A DNA stretch of 64,000 nt from positions 233,139-297,138 of the forward strand of contig NMRB01000668.1 of the NCBI GenBank assembly GCA_002633025.1. The letters are read 5' to 3'. Source of the DNA: Notospermus geniculatus (lineage: Eukaryota; Nemertea; Pilidiophora; Heteronemertea; Lineidae). This document shows positions 52,601-63,916 of this stretch, piece by piece (position 1 is the first letter of the stretch; the number at the start of each line of letters is the position of its first letter). Made by a program: the position numbers and the translations under genes. The notes under the pieces were generated by a model. It ran no database searches. It had not been told where the DNA came from and saw nothing but the letters and a program-made list of their open reading frames with translations.

Positions 52601-53590
52601 AGAAATGACAGTTCTGATAAATATTTGCTACTTTTATTGTATTTTATGATGATTTCCGATGAAGTAAATATATTTGAGTCAATTTATTCGCATATTTATA
52701 TCAGAAGACCCATAATAGAATATTTTATTGCTTCGGGAATGGCAAACAAATACACAGTGCACGCACTGCATCAGAACAGCGAAATGCATGTCAGTGCGCT
52801 GTACATTCTGTAGTGTATGGCATGATGGCGGGAATCCCCGACGGAAATCCCGATTTGGCCGAGCAAAAACTAGACAAAGCAAAAACGCAGAATAACTCGC
52901 AAAATCTTAGTAAAATTCACTTTTGTGTGTCATATTGTATTAAATTATCCCAAAACTGACATCGTCAGGTTCTTTTACGACACAAAAGTGATGAGTTTTA
53001 CCGAACTATATCTTGTCGTGGATGAGTCAAAGTAGTCCGAAAGTAGATCCAGGTGGTTCGGTCGCCGCATCACTATCCCACCTATAGGTGGGGGCGCAAT
53101 AAGATATCCAAGATGGCGGCGGTGATTTTTCCTCCGGGACTAAATCCCAAACCCAAGTCTCGCAATATCTCGCGGGATTTGGTCCCGGTGTTCCGGTTGC
53201 TGTAGCCCCTCCCCCGCCCCATGACTCATTCAAGTTCTGCGAAGGCCAAGATGAGGCAGACCTGGTTCATAAATTCGATCAACTGATCTAGGCCTAAGTG
53301 CTAACTGATTTAGACTTCGATCTGATGCATGTGCACGTTTCATTTCACTGAGTCTCTTGTCACATACAGTGTAGGCCTATGAATTTAAAAACTCACGGTT
53401 TCTGTCTCGATTTCAATCATCGACGCGGCAAACTACTAGTACGGGCGCAGCCATGATGAAGTATTGTAAGACTCAAGAGGTGTTGGCGTCACTCTAACAA
53501 CCAACCACCTAGCCCAACGACAAGAAACTAGGTATCCGCGCCACTGTCATGGTGGGCGTGGAAATAGTGAGTACTCCCGATTATGTTATG
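52601..53590. other. Intergenic stretch, no gene seen
   Basis: CACTTTTGTGTGTCATATTG and CACAAAAGTGATGAG (52917 and 52981) are a short inverted pair. CGCGGGATTTGGTCCCGG (53171) is GC-rich. No domain-bearing frame is seen. Confidence 0.4.
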
Positions 53591-54945
53591 CTTTTTATGA
53601 TTATGCTATATCCAGTAAGCCAGCTATAGTCGTCAGACGGCGTCCGTCGTCGTCCGTTAGCAGGGCAAGTTTCGTAACCGCTGTGGCTATTGATTTGAAA
53701 CTTGGTAATACATGTACTTTATATACCCACAGGTCAGATGACCTATGATACAAAGATTCGGTTCGATTCAATTCTTTTGGGCTTGGCCACCAGGTGGCCA
53801 AAACCATAAAAACTGCAGTAACTCCTGAACTAATGACTGCGTCATCTCCAAATTTTTATTACCGTATAGGCCTATAGTTGTATCTAATGAGGAACGAGTT
53901 TTTAATTTGACCTATTTTCAAGGTCACCTAGGTCAAAGATCTAATTTTCACCACTGACTGGCACGTTGCGTGGCTATTTGTCGTGGATTGTTAAAATTAG
54001 GTGTGATGATAAATCTAGGTACCCTCTGTGTGTGTACCGAATTCGGTCCGACCGGGCTTCAAATATGGCCACCAAGCAGCTATATTGGAAATTGCTCATT
54101 GGCCCACAGCTCGTTAAATATGTTCTGAGCTTGAACAAATACCGTACACCACATTTCAGCGTGATCGGACTACAAAGACCGCTACCAAAGCAGCCATCTT
54201 GGAAAATGGAACTTTGACCTTTGTGACCTAGAGAAATGGTTCAGCTTGAAATCCTGGATGTACTGTCATAAAAATTCGATGAAGGTCCGTCCAGTATGAA
54301 GGTAGATATTTTACTTTTCGGCTTCAGCCATCTGATGACTTTTTAATAAACTACAGTGCATGAATCCAGTTTGTCACCTTTGTTCCACCATTGGAGCTAT
54401 TCACTTTGAACGTCATGGATACATACCTCAGTGTCATAGATCTCCACAGACCAATTTTCACGGAAATCCGATTGTCCATTCTGCCACCAGTGAGCCAAAA
54501 CTGAAAACCTTTTTAGTGCTATTGGTCGGATCCGTACCAAGTTTTTATGTGTAATGAGGTATGTCTAATGAGGATACATGATATTGGTGTTTGCTTTGAC
54601 CTCTTTTTCAAGGTCACAGAAGTCAAAGTTGCACTTTTACCGATGGGTGGCACATTTTGTGGCCGCTGGTGCTATTGACCTGAAACTTGGGATATATATT
54701 TCGCCAGGTCAGATGACCAATGACAACAAGTTTCGGGCCAATTCGATTCTTGGCCACTAGGTTGCCACAACCGAAAACAGAAAAAGTGCAATAACTCCAA
54801 TAAGTGGACGGATCATCTCCAATTTTTTCCATAGCTGCATCTAATGACGATACATGACATACGTAATATATTTCTGAGTTGACCTACTTTTCAAGGTCTC
54901 AGACGTCAAAATTGATCTAGAATCTTCTATATTGGTGTGGTCATG
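53591..54945. repeat. Dispersed repeat copies (inverted and diverged)
   Basis: 53625-53950 carries the reverse of the 49.0-49.6 kb family (GTCCGTCGTCGTCCGTTAGC, TTGATTTGAAACTTGGTA, GCCACCAGGTGGCCAAAACC, TTCAAGGTCACCTAGGTCAA). 54540-54920 is another copy in the same direction. 53950-54500 resembles the leader of the 546-1265 repeat only in scattered words. Confidence 0.65.
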
Positions 54946-55289
54946 TACAGTGGTGTGCATTGATATTCGAACACATGGAATTCAGCTTTTCATTAAAGGC
55001 AAATTTTGTCGCCTCGGTATTTCAATATATATATCAAAAGTATTTGAAGTCAGTCCTAGACGCAATGATCCCGGAGCCCACCGACAGGCGGCAGTACACG
55101 GAGAAGGCCTGTTTGGATCGCTGCTGATATTTTTATAGTGTAGGCGATTTTCGGGTTTGTAGCTCATAGGCGTTCGTTCGTTTGGTTGCTCGTTGTTACG
55201 GCTGTCCATTAACAGATAATTTTGAAAGATGTAGATTGTGACTCATACTGTGGAGAAAGCGATGTTGAATTTAAAGATATTTGGGTGTT

Positions 55290-56403
55290 TTTAGCTCAGC
55301 TGACCAAAGGTCAGCGGAGCTATTCATATGTATACTGAGTGGCGTCCGTCTGTCTGTCTGTAGTCCGTGAAACTGGCACGTTTCGCAACCGCAAGGTCCA
55401 GGGTCATGAAAGTTCGTGGAGTGGTAGGCCCTAGGGAGGGCTTGAAACAGAACCAAAAAGTTTCGCAATTTGACCTACATTCTGCTCTCCACGGGGCATT
55501 TTACGCAAAATGAAAAATCCCAGTTACTCAGTCCATAGAAAATAAATCAAACTGTAATTCACATATTGTGTTGCTTAGTTTTACCCTCACCTCCTGTAGG
55601 GGTCAATTTTTTGAAAACTTTCCACCAGGGGGCGTAATCTGCAGAAATCAAAAACAGGGGTATTTGAATTTCCCTCTCAGCACCTGAGCATGTTCAGTGA
55701 ATGTCATTGATGATGTCACCATTGTATGGTGTGGATTTGACAAAGGGAATTGAGAGAACAGCCCATCTGTCACATGTGCAGAGACATGAGTGAGAGAGGG
55801 CCTACTGCTCATCTTTATTTTCAATTCATGCTTTGGATTTTATCTAGGCCAGTAGTTTGATCAGGTAGGTGCAACTCTATGCAATTGAGACTGCTGAGTG
55901 AATCTCATGATCTGAAATGAAAGACTGAATATGAACAAACACCACTGAACACACAACCCACTTATACGGTAGCTAAGCTAGGCTTAGTCTAGCCTACTAT
56001 AGGCCTATAGGCTACATGCAAGGCTTGTAAAGGTGTAGGCTGGGCCTTGTGGTTAGATACAGCTCACTGAGAATCAGAATGTATTCTCTGTGAAGTGTGT
56101 AAGGACCTGTGGTCCCCTAGTATAGTATCTAACCACAAGAAGAAACTCAGCATGCTCAGGGTCAGCTGGTCAAGGAACATGAGGAAGGGGCTGCCTACAC
56201 CAGCTAACTACTAGTTTTAGGCTACTACCTAGGCCTAGGGCCTACCAGTAGGCATGCTAGGCCTACCGGCAGTATGCCTACCAGTACAGTAGGTATTGTC
56301 GAATCGAGTAGGCCTGCTGTACCGGTAGGCCTAGGATGGTATCAAGTACTGTAACGCCTGTGGGTGTTGCACATTTTCTTAATTCTGGTATAGGCCTAAC
56401 ATC
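55290..56403. other. Intergenic stretch rich in TAGGCCTA words, no gene
   Basis: Starts with a short relative of the GCTCAGCTGACC / GTCCGTCTGTCTG repeat (55292-55370). 55970-56340 has many overlapping TAGGCCTA and CCTACCGGTAGG words. No domain-bearing frame is seen. Confidence 0.45.
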
Positions 56404-57115
56404 TTAGGCTGACTTCGATTTGTCAACTCGGGTTACCCGCGTTAGAAAAACTGCCACCGGTTATGACGTAAATTCAACGGAATGCGCATGCGCACTTGGG
56501 TAACCCGAGTTCCAAATCGAAGTTGCAATGCGCCACCTGTGGCAACCGGTGAACTAGGTTCGTTGTTGTTGTCGCATTCCGCGTACCTTTAACGCCACCG
56601 CGGCCGTGTTTTGAGCGGGAAATACAATAAATATAAGCATAAGTACCACACTATGCAAGAAGAATGAATTTAATGACTTCTTACCAGCGATTTCTATGAT
56701 TTCACTACCGTTACCATGGTTACCGTAGCTCTGCTGCTGGTTTTTAATCCATCCTCACTGCATTAGGCCTGTATGCAATGTTTTTGAGAAGATTCAACGT
56801 CCCAATTCATCTTGAATCCCTCAATTCATCTTTTAGGACTTCACCACCCACTTTCTCATCTCAAAAGGTATGAGTTTTGGACAATTTCGACTCAAATGAA
56901 AAGCAGTTTCTGTATTTTTTCCGACGTCCGCCATATTGGCAGCCATTTTGAAGGGTAGCAACTCTTGCTACCCACGGACCATCGAGGGTTGGCTCAGACG
57001 GGTAGATCGGACGCCATCTTTGATACACAGTTCGGCAACCCTCCTAACTCGAGTGACTTCGATTTATACCCGGGTGACTCGAGTAACCCGAGTTGACAAA
57101 TCGAAGTCAGCCTTA
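56404..57115. mobile_element. Inverted-repeat element (TTAGGCTGACTTCGATTTGT ends)
   Basis: The left end and CAACTCGGGTTACCCG pair with CGGGTGACTCGAGTAACCCG... and ACAAATCGAAGTCAGCCTTA on the right. An extra half copy (GGGTAACCCGAGTTCC, AAATCGAAGTTGC) lies at 56498-56526. Confidence 0.8.
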
Positions 57116-58675
57116 GAGTGTTGCACGATTACAGTGTTAATTCTGGTGTAACATTTCTGTGTGTTGCATGTTTTCAATGTTAATCTGGTGTAACATGTTT
57201 GAGAAATTGCAAGTGTACAGATCTTTGTTCGACATATGAAAATAAGGGCAATTTAAAGACTGCTCTGCATGAAAGGGGCACTGCCCGGCTTAGGGTTAGA
57301 TTAGGCCTAGGCTAAAATCAGGTTAGGGTCAAGTATATAGGCCTACTCTATACTGGCTGTTGCAAAGGCAGAGCGAAATCAGCTATGCATGCCCCAATGA
57401 CGTTACATCAAACAATTGCGTGGCACACTTCACGCAAGTCACGTCACAGGTACCTCACACCTCTGCGCCCTGTGTCCTCCAGAATGGCCGCCAGGATGAT
57501 ATCATTGCAATGCCTAGATACAGTGGGCCAACCGGTGGGAAGTGACACATCTCCATGCATCATTGCTGCTTCTGTGGTTCTTTTCTTTTCTTTGCAGACG
57601 TCCTGTCTTGACACTTCCTTCAGTCGAAGAGTATAGTCGTGAAGAAGTTACCAAAGAACTTGCAAAAGAAATTACCAAAGAACTCACCACTTCACTCTCC
57701 AACCCAAGGGACTAGCTCTTCATATCGGCAAATGGACATAATTTACTACATACATTTTGTAACGGATTTTTGTAGTTCGTGTTGTTGCCGTTTAGTGGTT
57801 CCCTTAACGTCGGCAGTCAAATTACCCATCAGAGATGGAATACTACACTCCTTTAAATTATGCCGGTGACTTTCAGCTAAGCCCTGTTGTGCTTGATGTA
57901 TTGTCCATCCAAATTGTACGTATTTTTCGTAAGACTTGTGGTTATCATCTATTTTAACCAATTAGTCCTTCTTTTTGTCATTCTCTTCATTTTCTGTCAA
58001 ATCCATATTGGACCCAGTCAGCTTGCAATTCCACCTCCCCTTTAGCCTGCTTCATTACACCTACAACTACACCTCAAGTCAACTGTCAGCTGAGCGCCAG
58101 GCCCATGGGCCTCTTGTTAGAGATAATGAGACAAGCACAAGTATTTTTGACGTAACGATATGCCGCCGCCTGTTGCAAGTGCTGTACTTGCCTGCGTCAT
58201 GCATGGCAGTGAACGTGTGCATTGTGTCAGACGGTTGAACAGCACAGGTTTCCGTGATGTCATGGGTTTCAGCCGCCGGCTTATGATGTACACGTTGTTT
58301 GGGGAAGTACAGTGCAGAAATGAATGCAAAAAGTCAGGCGATTCAACAGCTCAGTTTTGATGACACAGAGTTTGGAACAATTCTATATGCCCATTGCATA
58401 TGGTTGGCCTCCGGGGTGGGGGAGTGCAGTGTGTGTGTTGGAGAGTAGGAGAACTCCAAAGACATGAAATAGAGGTCACGTCGAGTGGGATTTTGTTGGT
58501 TTTTCACGTTTTTTTTTCGGGATGCAAGGTAGACATGTGTAGGTTTTGGGGTCTACCGGTAGTATTTTACGGCTTTGTTTGTTTTTTCGTAGGCCACATA
58601 TTTTGCTCTACTGCAAACAGAGGGGGGAAAGAAAGTGAAGAAAGATTATGGTGAAGAAGAACATCATGGCCTAGG
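57116..58675. other. Intergenic stretch, no gene recognised
   Basis: Repeated GTGTAACAT..T words at 57146 and 57188. Overlapping frames at 57639-58360 on both strands carry no domain I recognise. GTTTGTTTTTTCGTAGGCC at 58577 resembles GTTTTTTCGTGGGCC at 59714, just outside the next element's arms. Confidence 0.4.
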
Positions 58676-59672
58676 CCTACTCTTCATTCCAGTTCCGATT
58701 GGCGCGAGGTTTATCAGCGATAGCTCCCCAACGCCTGGGCCGATTTTGATGAAACATACGTCAATCGACTTGTCTTTCTTGGCGGTATCTTATAATCCAA
58801 GTTTCATCGGACTTTATTGCAGTAATTTGTATTTCATTTTTCCGTCAGGGCCGACGCTATATAGCATTATTGGCCCTGGTAAGTACGGAGGAGGCCATCA
58901 CAAGCTACTCATGTTCCTCACTTGGATGGGGTATTTTACTTGCCCTTGCACAGACACAAGGTACAAGGCACCACGGCTTACTGTCCCATGCGACGGACGT
59001 GAAGAGCCGGGAATGAAATCCCATATGGCCCGGGCTGGATTCGAACCCGGGACCTGCCGCTTACGAAGCGGACGTGATAACCACTAGGCTATCAGGCTCC
59101 TTATTGCAGTTAAGTCGTTGAAATTGACCAAAATGTCATTTGCGCCGATCGGCTGTCTCCATCGAAATGACGTCATCACCAGCGCCACACGAGGAACGTC
59201 AGATCGGACTATTTGTTCGGGGGAGAGAAGCCTCTCAGACAGTTCGCATCTGACCTCAGTTTATTCCATGCTAACAAAGATTTATTGTCCGTCAGATGAA
59301 TAAAATTACATTTATTCAAATATAGCAACGGAAAACATCCATATTTCTAGTACATAAACTCACAGGGAAAAACTCAGCTGAACACGTGAACGCAGGAGCG
59401 GCTGCCCACCCCTACGAAAAATCGACGCGACCACGCAAAACACAGCGCTCGTAGCGGCCAAATCGTTGAACTACACTTTGTACACAACCTCGCGTGCAAA
59501 TGTACAGGGGTCAAAATATCGAGAAATAGTGGGAATATCGCGATGAAACTTGGATTATAAGATACCGCCAAGAAAGACAAGTCGATTGACGTATATTTCA
59601 TCAAAATCGGCCCAGGCGTTGCGGAGCTATCGTTGATAAACCTCGCGCCAATCGGAACTGGAATGAAGAGTA
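58676..59672. mobile_element. Element of 1 kb with inverted ends of about 140 bp
   Basis: The left TAGGCCTACTCTTCATTCCA and CAGTTCCGATTGGCGCGAGG pair with CCTCGCGCCAATCGGAACTG and TGGAATGAAGAGTAGGCCTA on the right. Pairing goes on through AAGTCGATTGACGTA-like and CTTGGCGGTATCTTATAATC blocks (58764-58798 with 59555-59590). The middle holds a SINE (58910-59100). Confidence 0.87.
58910..59100 (-). mobile_element. SINE with a tRNA-Thr(CGT)-derived head
   Basis: On the minus strand from 59100, GGAGCCTGATAGCCTAGTGG TTATCACGTCCGC carries an acceptor 5' half, D arm and A box. The anticodon loop TTCGTAA gives CGT, and GGTCCCGGGTTCGAATCC is a perfect T arm and B box. The 3' acceptor strand is replaced by GGCCATATGGGATTTCATTC and a SINE body reaching GTGCCTTGTACCTTGTG. 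So it is a polymerase III-type retroelement, not a tRNA gene. A second copy is at 48636-48760. Confidence 0.85.
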
Positions 59673-60737
59673 GGCCTACACTCTTTATTTTACGGCTTCC
59701 AGTCGGTTGTTGTGTGTTTTTTCGTGGGCCTCACATGTTGCTCTAGGCCTAGGTCTATTCCAAACAGAGGGGACAAGACATTCACTCTGTGAGAGGATGC
59801 ATTGGCCATAGGACAATGCATCCTCTCACCAACAGATCCATTATCCCACTAAGGGCCTAGTTACCATCCACATTGACCACAACCATTCCACATTGGCCGC
59901 CCGCAGACTCTGTTGGCATTCGCCTGTTGCTAAATCATGTAGCCTAGGCCTAAATAGTTACTTTCACCTTGAGTTCTTCAGAGGCATGCCCTGTTTCCAG
60001 TAATAGCTCTATCGCTCATTGGTGCACAATAAACCATTTACATGTATTAGGAATAAACAAATCCTCTAAAATCTATCCCCCACCCCCACCCTGGTTCCGA
60101 GAACTCTGGATATGCACTCGTCTAGTCTGGTATGTTTTCGCTGAATTCAGATACTGGATATCACGAGAACGGTGAAAATATCGAAAGGGCCTGGAGGAAG
60201 AACGCTCCCATGTCCAAAGTGTGCATATTTCCGAAAATATTGGTCGGATTTGTATAAAATTCGCAGCGGTGATACTTGAATTATGAAAGATTAACAATCA
60301 CCATGAAGAGAAGTAGTACCGTAATGTTATGTAACAGTAGCTAAGACAATGCATTTTGATACTTAACAATAAAGCCTATTGTACACTGTTGAAACTCCCA
60401 AAAATGGTCATAACAGCAGGCCTTGGCCAGTGGTAACTGATTAGGCCTACATGTATTCTACATGAATAATGTCCACCACATTCGCGAAAAATGAGATACC
60501 TGACAATAAGACTGGACAACTAAGTTGGGTGCACTCACTCTTGGTAAGAGCCAGATCTCCAACAATACGACATTGGCCCCTATGGTGTGATTTTTGCAAT
60601 ATAATATGCCTATTCACAGGGGCCTATTACCTCACAATGAACATAATTACGAGTGTACGAGTGTTATCTGCAGAAGCACTGTCACCAGAATTGAACATGT
60701 TGCATTATGTAAGACAGCCACCAACATAACCAAAAAT
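59673..60737. other. Intergenic stretch, no gene seen
   Basis: GGATGCATTGGCCATAGGA ... CAATGCATCC at 59796-59823 is a short hairpin. 60145-60300 (ATGTCCAAAGTGTGCATATT) recurs inverted at 61535-61640, giving a second inverted pair within the 54949-62304 span. Confidence 0.5.
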
Positions 60738-61122
60738 ACAATAGCCGTGGTTACACTACATAAAATCCCCGGGTGTTTTGCGGTCACACCTATGAATTGC
60801 CGGGCTTCAAGAGACCCGTGTCTGAAAAACACGGGTTTTTCAAACACGGCAACCTCGCCGTGCTTTTCGAAATCCCCGTGTGTTCGTTAGTTCTTCGCAC
60901 GGCGACAGATGGCGCAGCCATTAAGTGACGTCGTTTTCGCGCCTCCAACAATTTGTGCCAAACAGAAATGACCGAAGAGTCAGTGCATGCAGCGCAACTG
61001 TCGCCGGGCTGCTTAACTACAATGTAGTAGTGTGACCTCTCGCCGGGATTTTCGTACACACGGGTTTGACACGGGTCTGGAAAAACACGGGTATTTTTAT
61101 GTAGTGTAACCACGGCTATTGT
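60738..61122. mobile_element. MITE with ACAATAGCCGTGGTTACACT end
   Basis: The left end pairs with AGTGTAACCACGGCTATTGT on the right. Inner words AACACGGGTTTTTC, ACCCGTGT and CCCGTGTGTTCG keep folding. Frames inside on both strands are shadows. Confidence 0.88.
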
Positions 61123-62184
61123 AAGCTTACACTACAGACTGTATAATGTCAAGCAAGGTATGTCAAGAATGCCTTTCAAAGAATTAATATTAGTGAATGT
61201 ATTGCATCATCGCCTTCACGCACCAATAAAATACAATCTTGACCTGAACTTGCAGTCAGCAAATCAGCCAACCATGACATTGTGGTTGTCTGGATGATGC
61301 GAAGTGGTTGTTGTTGTCATTCCTGCTATTGAGCACACCCATTAGAAGTTGAAGTAAACATCATTGTTTTATCGTAATTGTGTGAAAGTAAGTGAAGATT
61401 TTGACTGGAAAGTTAATGAGAAACAATGACTGAATACCTATGCCGATTCTGAGGGAAAAACAGTTATTTCTCTATTTTTGTTGAGGTTCAAAAAAGCATT
61501 GTTTTAGCATAATTAGGTTTTTTGTTCTCTCTGTATGGTGACTGTTAATCTTTTACTATCAAGTATCACCACTGCGAATTTAATCCAAATCGGACCAATA
61601 CTTTCTGAAATATGCACACTTTGGACATGGGAGCGTTCTTCCTCCAGCCCCTTAGACATATTTCTTGAGATTTGCTGTTATCATCATTTTGTCTGGATAT
61701 TTTGTAGACTTTTTTCTCTTGCAACTACATGTTGAATGGGGTACAGTCTGGCGTTGTTTGGATGCTGATACTGATTCGCAAATAGCAGGGTTTCAACTTA
61801 ACATGTTTTTTAGGTTTCCCACGATTTTGATATTTTGCAATATTTATGAAGTGACTTGATCAAAAGTGATTTTTTTGCTGGAATTGATTTAGGATATGGT
61901 TGTCTATCTGATCCACATTCATCTTACAGTTGGCGAGCGATAGTGAAAATATCAAAGACATCAAACTTGAATCTCAGGTTTATGAATATCAACTTCTGTC
62001 TCCAAACGCTGTCAGGTAATACCCCCATTCAACATGTTGTTGCAAGGGGAAAAAGTTCCACAAAATATCCAGACAAAATGGTGATAACAGCAAATCTCAA
62101 GAAACGTGTCAAATTTCGCTATTTTCGCCATTCTCGTGATATGCAATTATCTGACTTGAGCGAAAACATATCAGACTAGAGGAG
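61123..62184. other. Intergenic stretch, no gene seen
   Basis: Contains the inverted partner of 60145-60300. AAATATCCAGACAAAATGGT (62063), CAGCAAATCTCAAGAAACGT and the inverse of ACGTTTCTTGAGATTTGCTG near 61660-61683 (ATTTCTTGAGATTTGCTGTT) form another inner inverted pair. Confidence 0.45.
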
Positions 62185-62385
62185 TGTATATCTAGGACTG
62201 ACTTCAAATCCTTTTGAAATAGATATTGGAATACAGAAACGGTAAATTTTGCCTTCAATGAAAAGCTAAATTCCATCTGTTCGAATATTAATGCACACCA
62301 CTGTATCTTCGTGCCGTGTATGTGTCCAGCAAATTTTGGCCCATTCGGAGTCTGGGCACATGGTCCATGGACCATTTAATTTGTA

Positions 62386-63378
62386 TTACTTTGTGTATAC
62401 ATTCACCACGTCATGATGAAAACACTTCTCCTGCCTCCGTCTGGAACAGTGTATTTGGAACAGGCCCCGCCAATTTATCATCACCCAATGTGGATGTAAA
62501 TGACGGTATGCTATACCATGGATGAAAACACGTGTTACTCGGGGTCTATCGTAACAAATCTCGTTTTTGAAATAGCGGTCCATTTCAATGCTAGTTATCT
62601 TTGAACCTGATGGCCCGCCGTGGAGGAATAAAAGAATGCCTAAGGCCGCGTTTACTGTTAGGGTGACAACAGACTCGACTGAAGACAATATATTAACGGC
62701 GTATGTCTCTTTTCTTGCAGTACCATTGCTTATGTTGTAAAAGAAAACAATTTTCCCATTTTTTTCTTCTGTGTGTTGAGAGACGCTTATTAATGCGTCT
62801 TCCCATAAAGAACTACAGTGTGTAGACAGAAAAACTGGCAAACTTCCATTCGGCAGCAGAATATAATAACGTTTTCCTCCCATATGTTTTTGGACAGAGG
62901 TGTATAGTCTGATTGACATCTTGTTCAATCCAGGTGATATAGGATAAACACTGGAGAAACCGACAAGGGACATGTCTAAAAATGTTATGAGGCCGAAATC
63001 AGGTGTGAGAGGGCTTAGTCCGCAGCCCATTTTCAACTCCGGCGGGATTAAAAACTGTGATGTAAATTCCCCCTGGTATACATCAAACAGGTTTGCTTCT
63101 TTTACCATACACGAAGACACGGACATGATAAAAATATAATATCGGTCATTGAGGTAAAATACTTCTTTTAGGTATTTTGCACGTTTCCGGTAGTAAGAAG
63201 CATTGTAACGCAGGCGGTATGTTCGGTCAGTGTAATTGACGTGGTAAACGTAATTCCGGATCCAAGGCACCGGTCTGTCCTCGAATTGTACTGAAAATGA
63301 CTCAACGATTCTATAAAAAATAGTGAGGTGTGCTGAATTCAGTCTAATCGGTGGAATAATTCTAAATCGTTTACTCAA
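62386..63378 (-). CDS. Unrecognised protein, family U copy 2 (330 codons)
   Basis: I do not recognise this family. The frame is unbroken for 330 codons, and the listed first codon is TTG (LSKRFR). The frame stays open upstream to CAATTTAG|CGA (near 63400), a plausible acceptor, adding RKTTVYYW. So it is more likely an exon than a whole gene. It is beta-rich with sequons near residues 48 (NYT), 59 (NAS), 167 (NGS), 205 (NIS) and 208 (NGT). Start and middle align with the 40667-41677 frame (YYWLSKRFRIIPPI / IMYRFVKQLPIKPQ; RYNASYY / QYNTTFF; NLFD; ILLFLHGGPSGSK / LLFFLAVPGPSLVG) and the end does too (FHHDVVNVYTK / FFHSVDVYRAEE). Identity is low overall, so the two are old paralogues. Confidence 0.65.
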   Translation of the reverse strand: MSKRFRIIPPIRLNSAHLTIFYRIVESFSVQFEDRPVPWIRNYVYHVNYTDRTYRLRYNASYYRKRAKYLKEVFYLNDRYYIFIMSVSSCMVKEANLFDVYQGEFTSQFLIPPELKMGCGLSPLTPDFGLITFLDMSLVGFSSVYPISPGLNKMSIRLYTSVQKHMGGKRYYILLPNGSLPVFLSTHCSSLWEDALISVSQHTEEKNGKIVFFYNISNGTARKETYAVNILSSVESVVTLTVNAALGILLFLHGGPSGSKITSIEMDRYFKNEICYDRPRVTRVFIHGIAYRHLHPHWVMINWRGLFQIHCSRRRQEKCFHHDVVNVYTK

Positions 63379-63526
63379 CCAATAATAAACGGTGGTTTTT
63401 CGCTAAATTGTGAATTAGGATAGAGCATAGGGAAATTTTAAATGTATTTTATGCCCCTCCCCATACATCTATCCGAATCAATCAGTCTGTTGGCATTGAA
63501 TTAATTTGGTGGGATTTTATGGTAAA

Positions 63527-63916
63527 CTGGGGTAATAGTAGCCCCGTGGGAATAGTAGCCCCTAGCCTGATTTTTGATTGGTATTCCAGTAACGGATGAA
63601 TCAATTCACAAACCAATATATGGAATATATTGTATATCAAGTTACCATAACTAACACAGTTAATGATTATGTCACCTATTGTGTAAGAGTAATGGCCATT
63701 TGAAGTATTCGAGTCAACAACTGTTAGGTTTTATAACAGTCTTTTCTGAAGCTAGTGTTTGAGAGTTGGTTGAATGAGCAGGCATCACGTGTAGAATCAG
63801 GAAGTATTTGTTTCAAGTACTCACAGAAAAACAAATTAGTAACATTTTTCTGTAGAGGGTGCATCTGGGGTAATAGTAGCCCCTTGGGTGGGGATAATAG
63901 TAGCCCCTTGCTTTAC
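63527..63916 (+). repeat. Repeated phrase GGGGTAATAGTAGCCCC
   Basis: AATAGTAGCCCC occurs four times (63534, 63551, 63872, 63897), with GGGGTAATAGTAGCCCC forming a short palindrome-like unit. About 330 bp of AT-richer sequence separates the two pairs. It may be the two ends of another short element. No gene is seen from 63379 to the window end. Confidence 0.55.

Larger units (their letters stand above)
54949..62304. mobile_element. Inverted pair of mariner-like ends 7.3 kb apart
   Basis: The left 54949-55080 starts ACAGTGGTGTGCATTGATAT and runs through AGCTTTTCATTAAAGGCAAA and TTTGAAGTCAGTCCTAGA. The right 62185-62304 carries the reverse (TCTAGGACTGACTTCAAATC, TTTTGCCTTCAATGAAAAGC, AATGCACACCACTGT). 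CAGTGGTGTGCA ends are typical of mariner-type elements. Either this is one large element filled by later insertions, or two short elements in opposite orientation. No transposase is seen between them. Confidence 0.55.

Noticed and set aside
59020-59100. Functional tRNA-Thr gene
   Set aside because: The T and anticodon arms are good, but the 3' acceptor strand does not pair with the 5' one and SINE body sequence follows.
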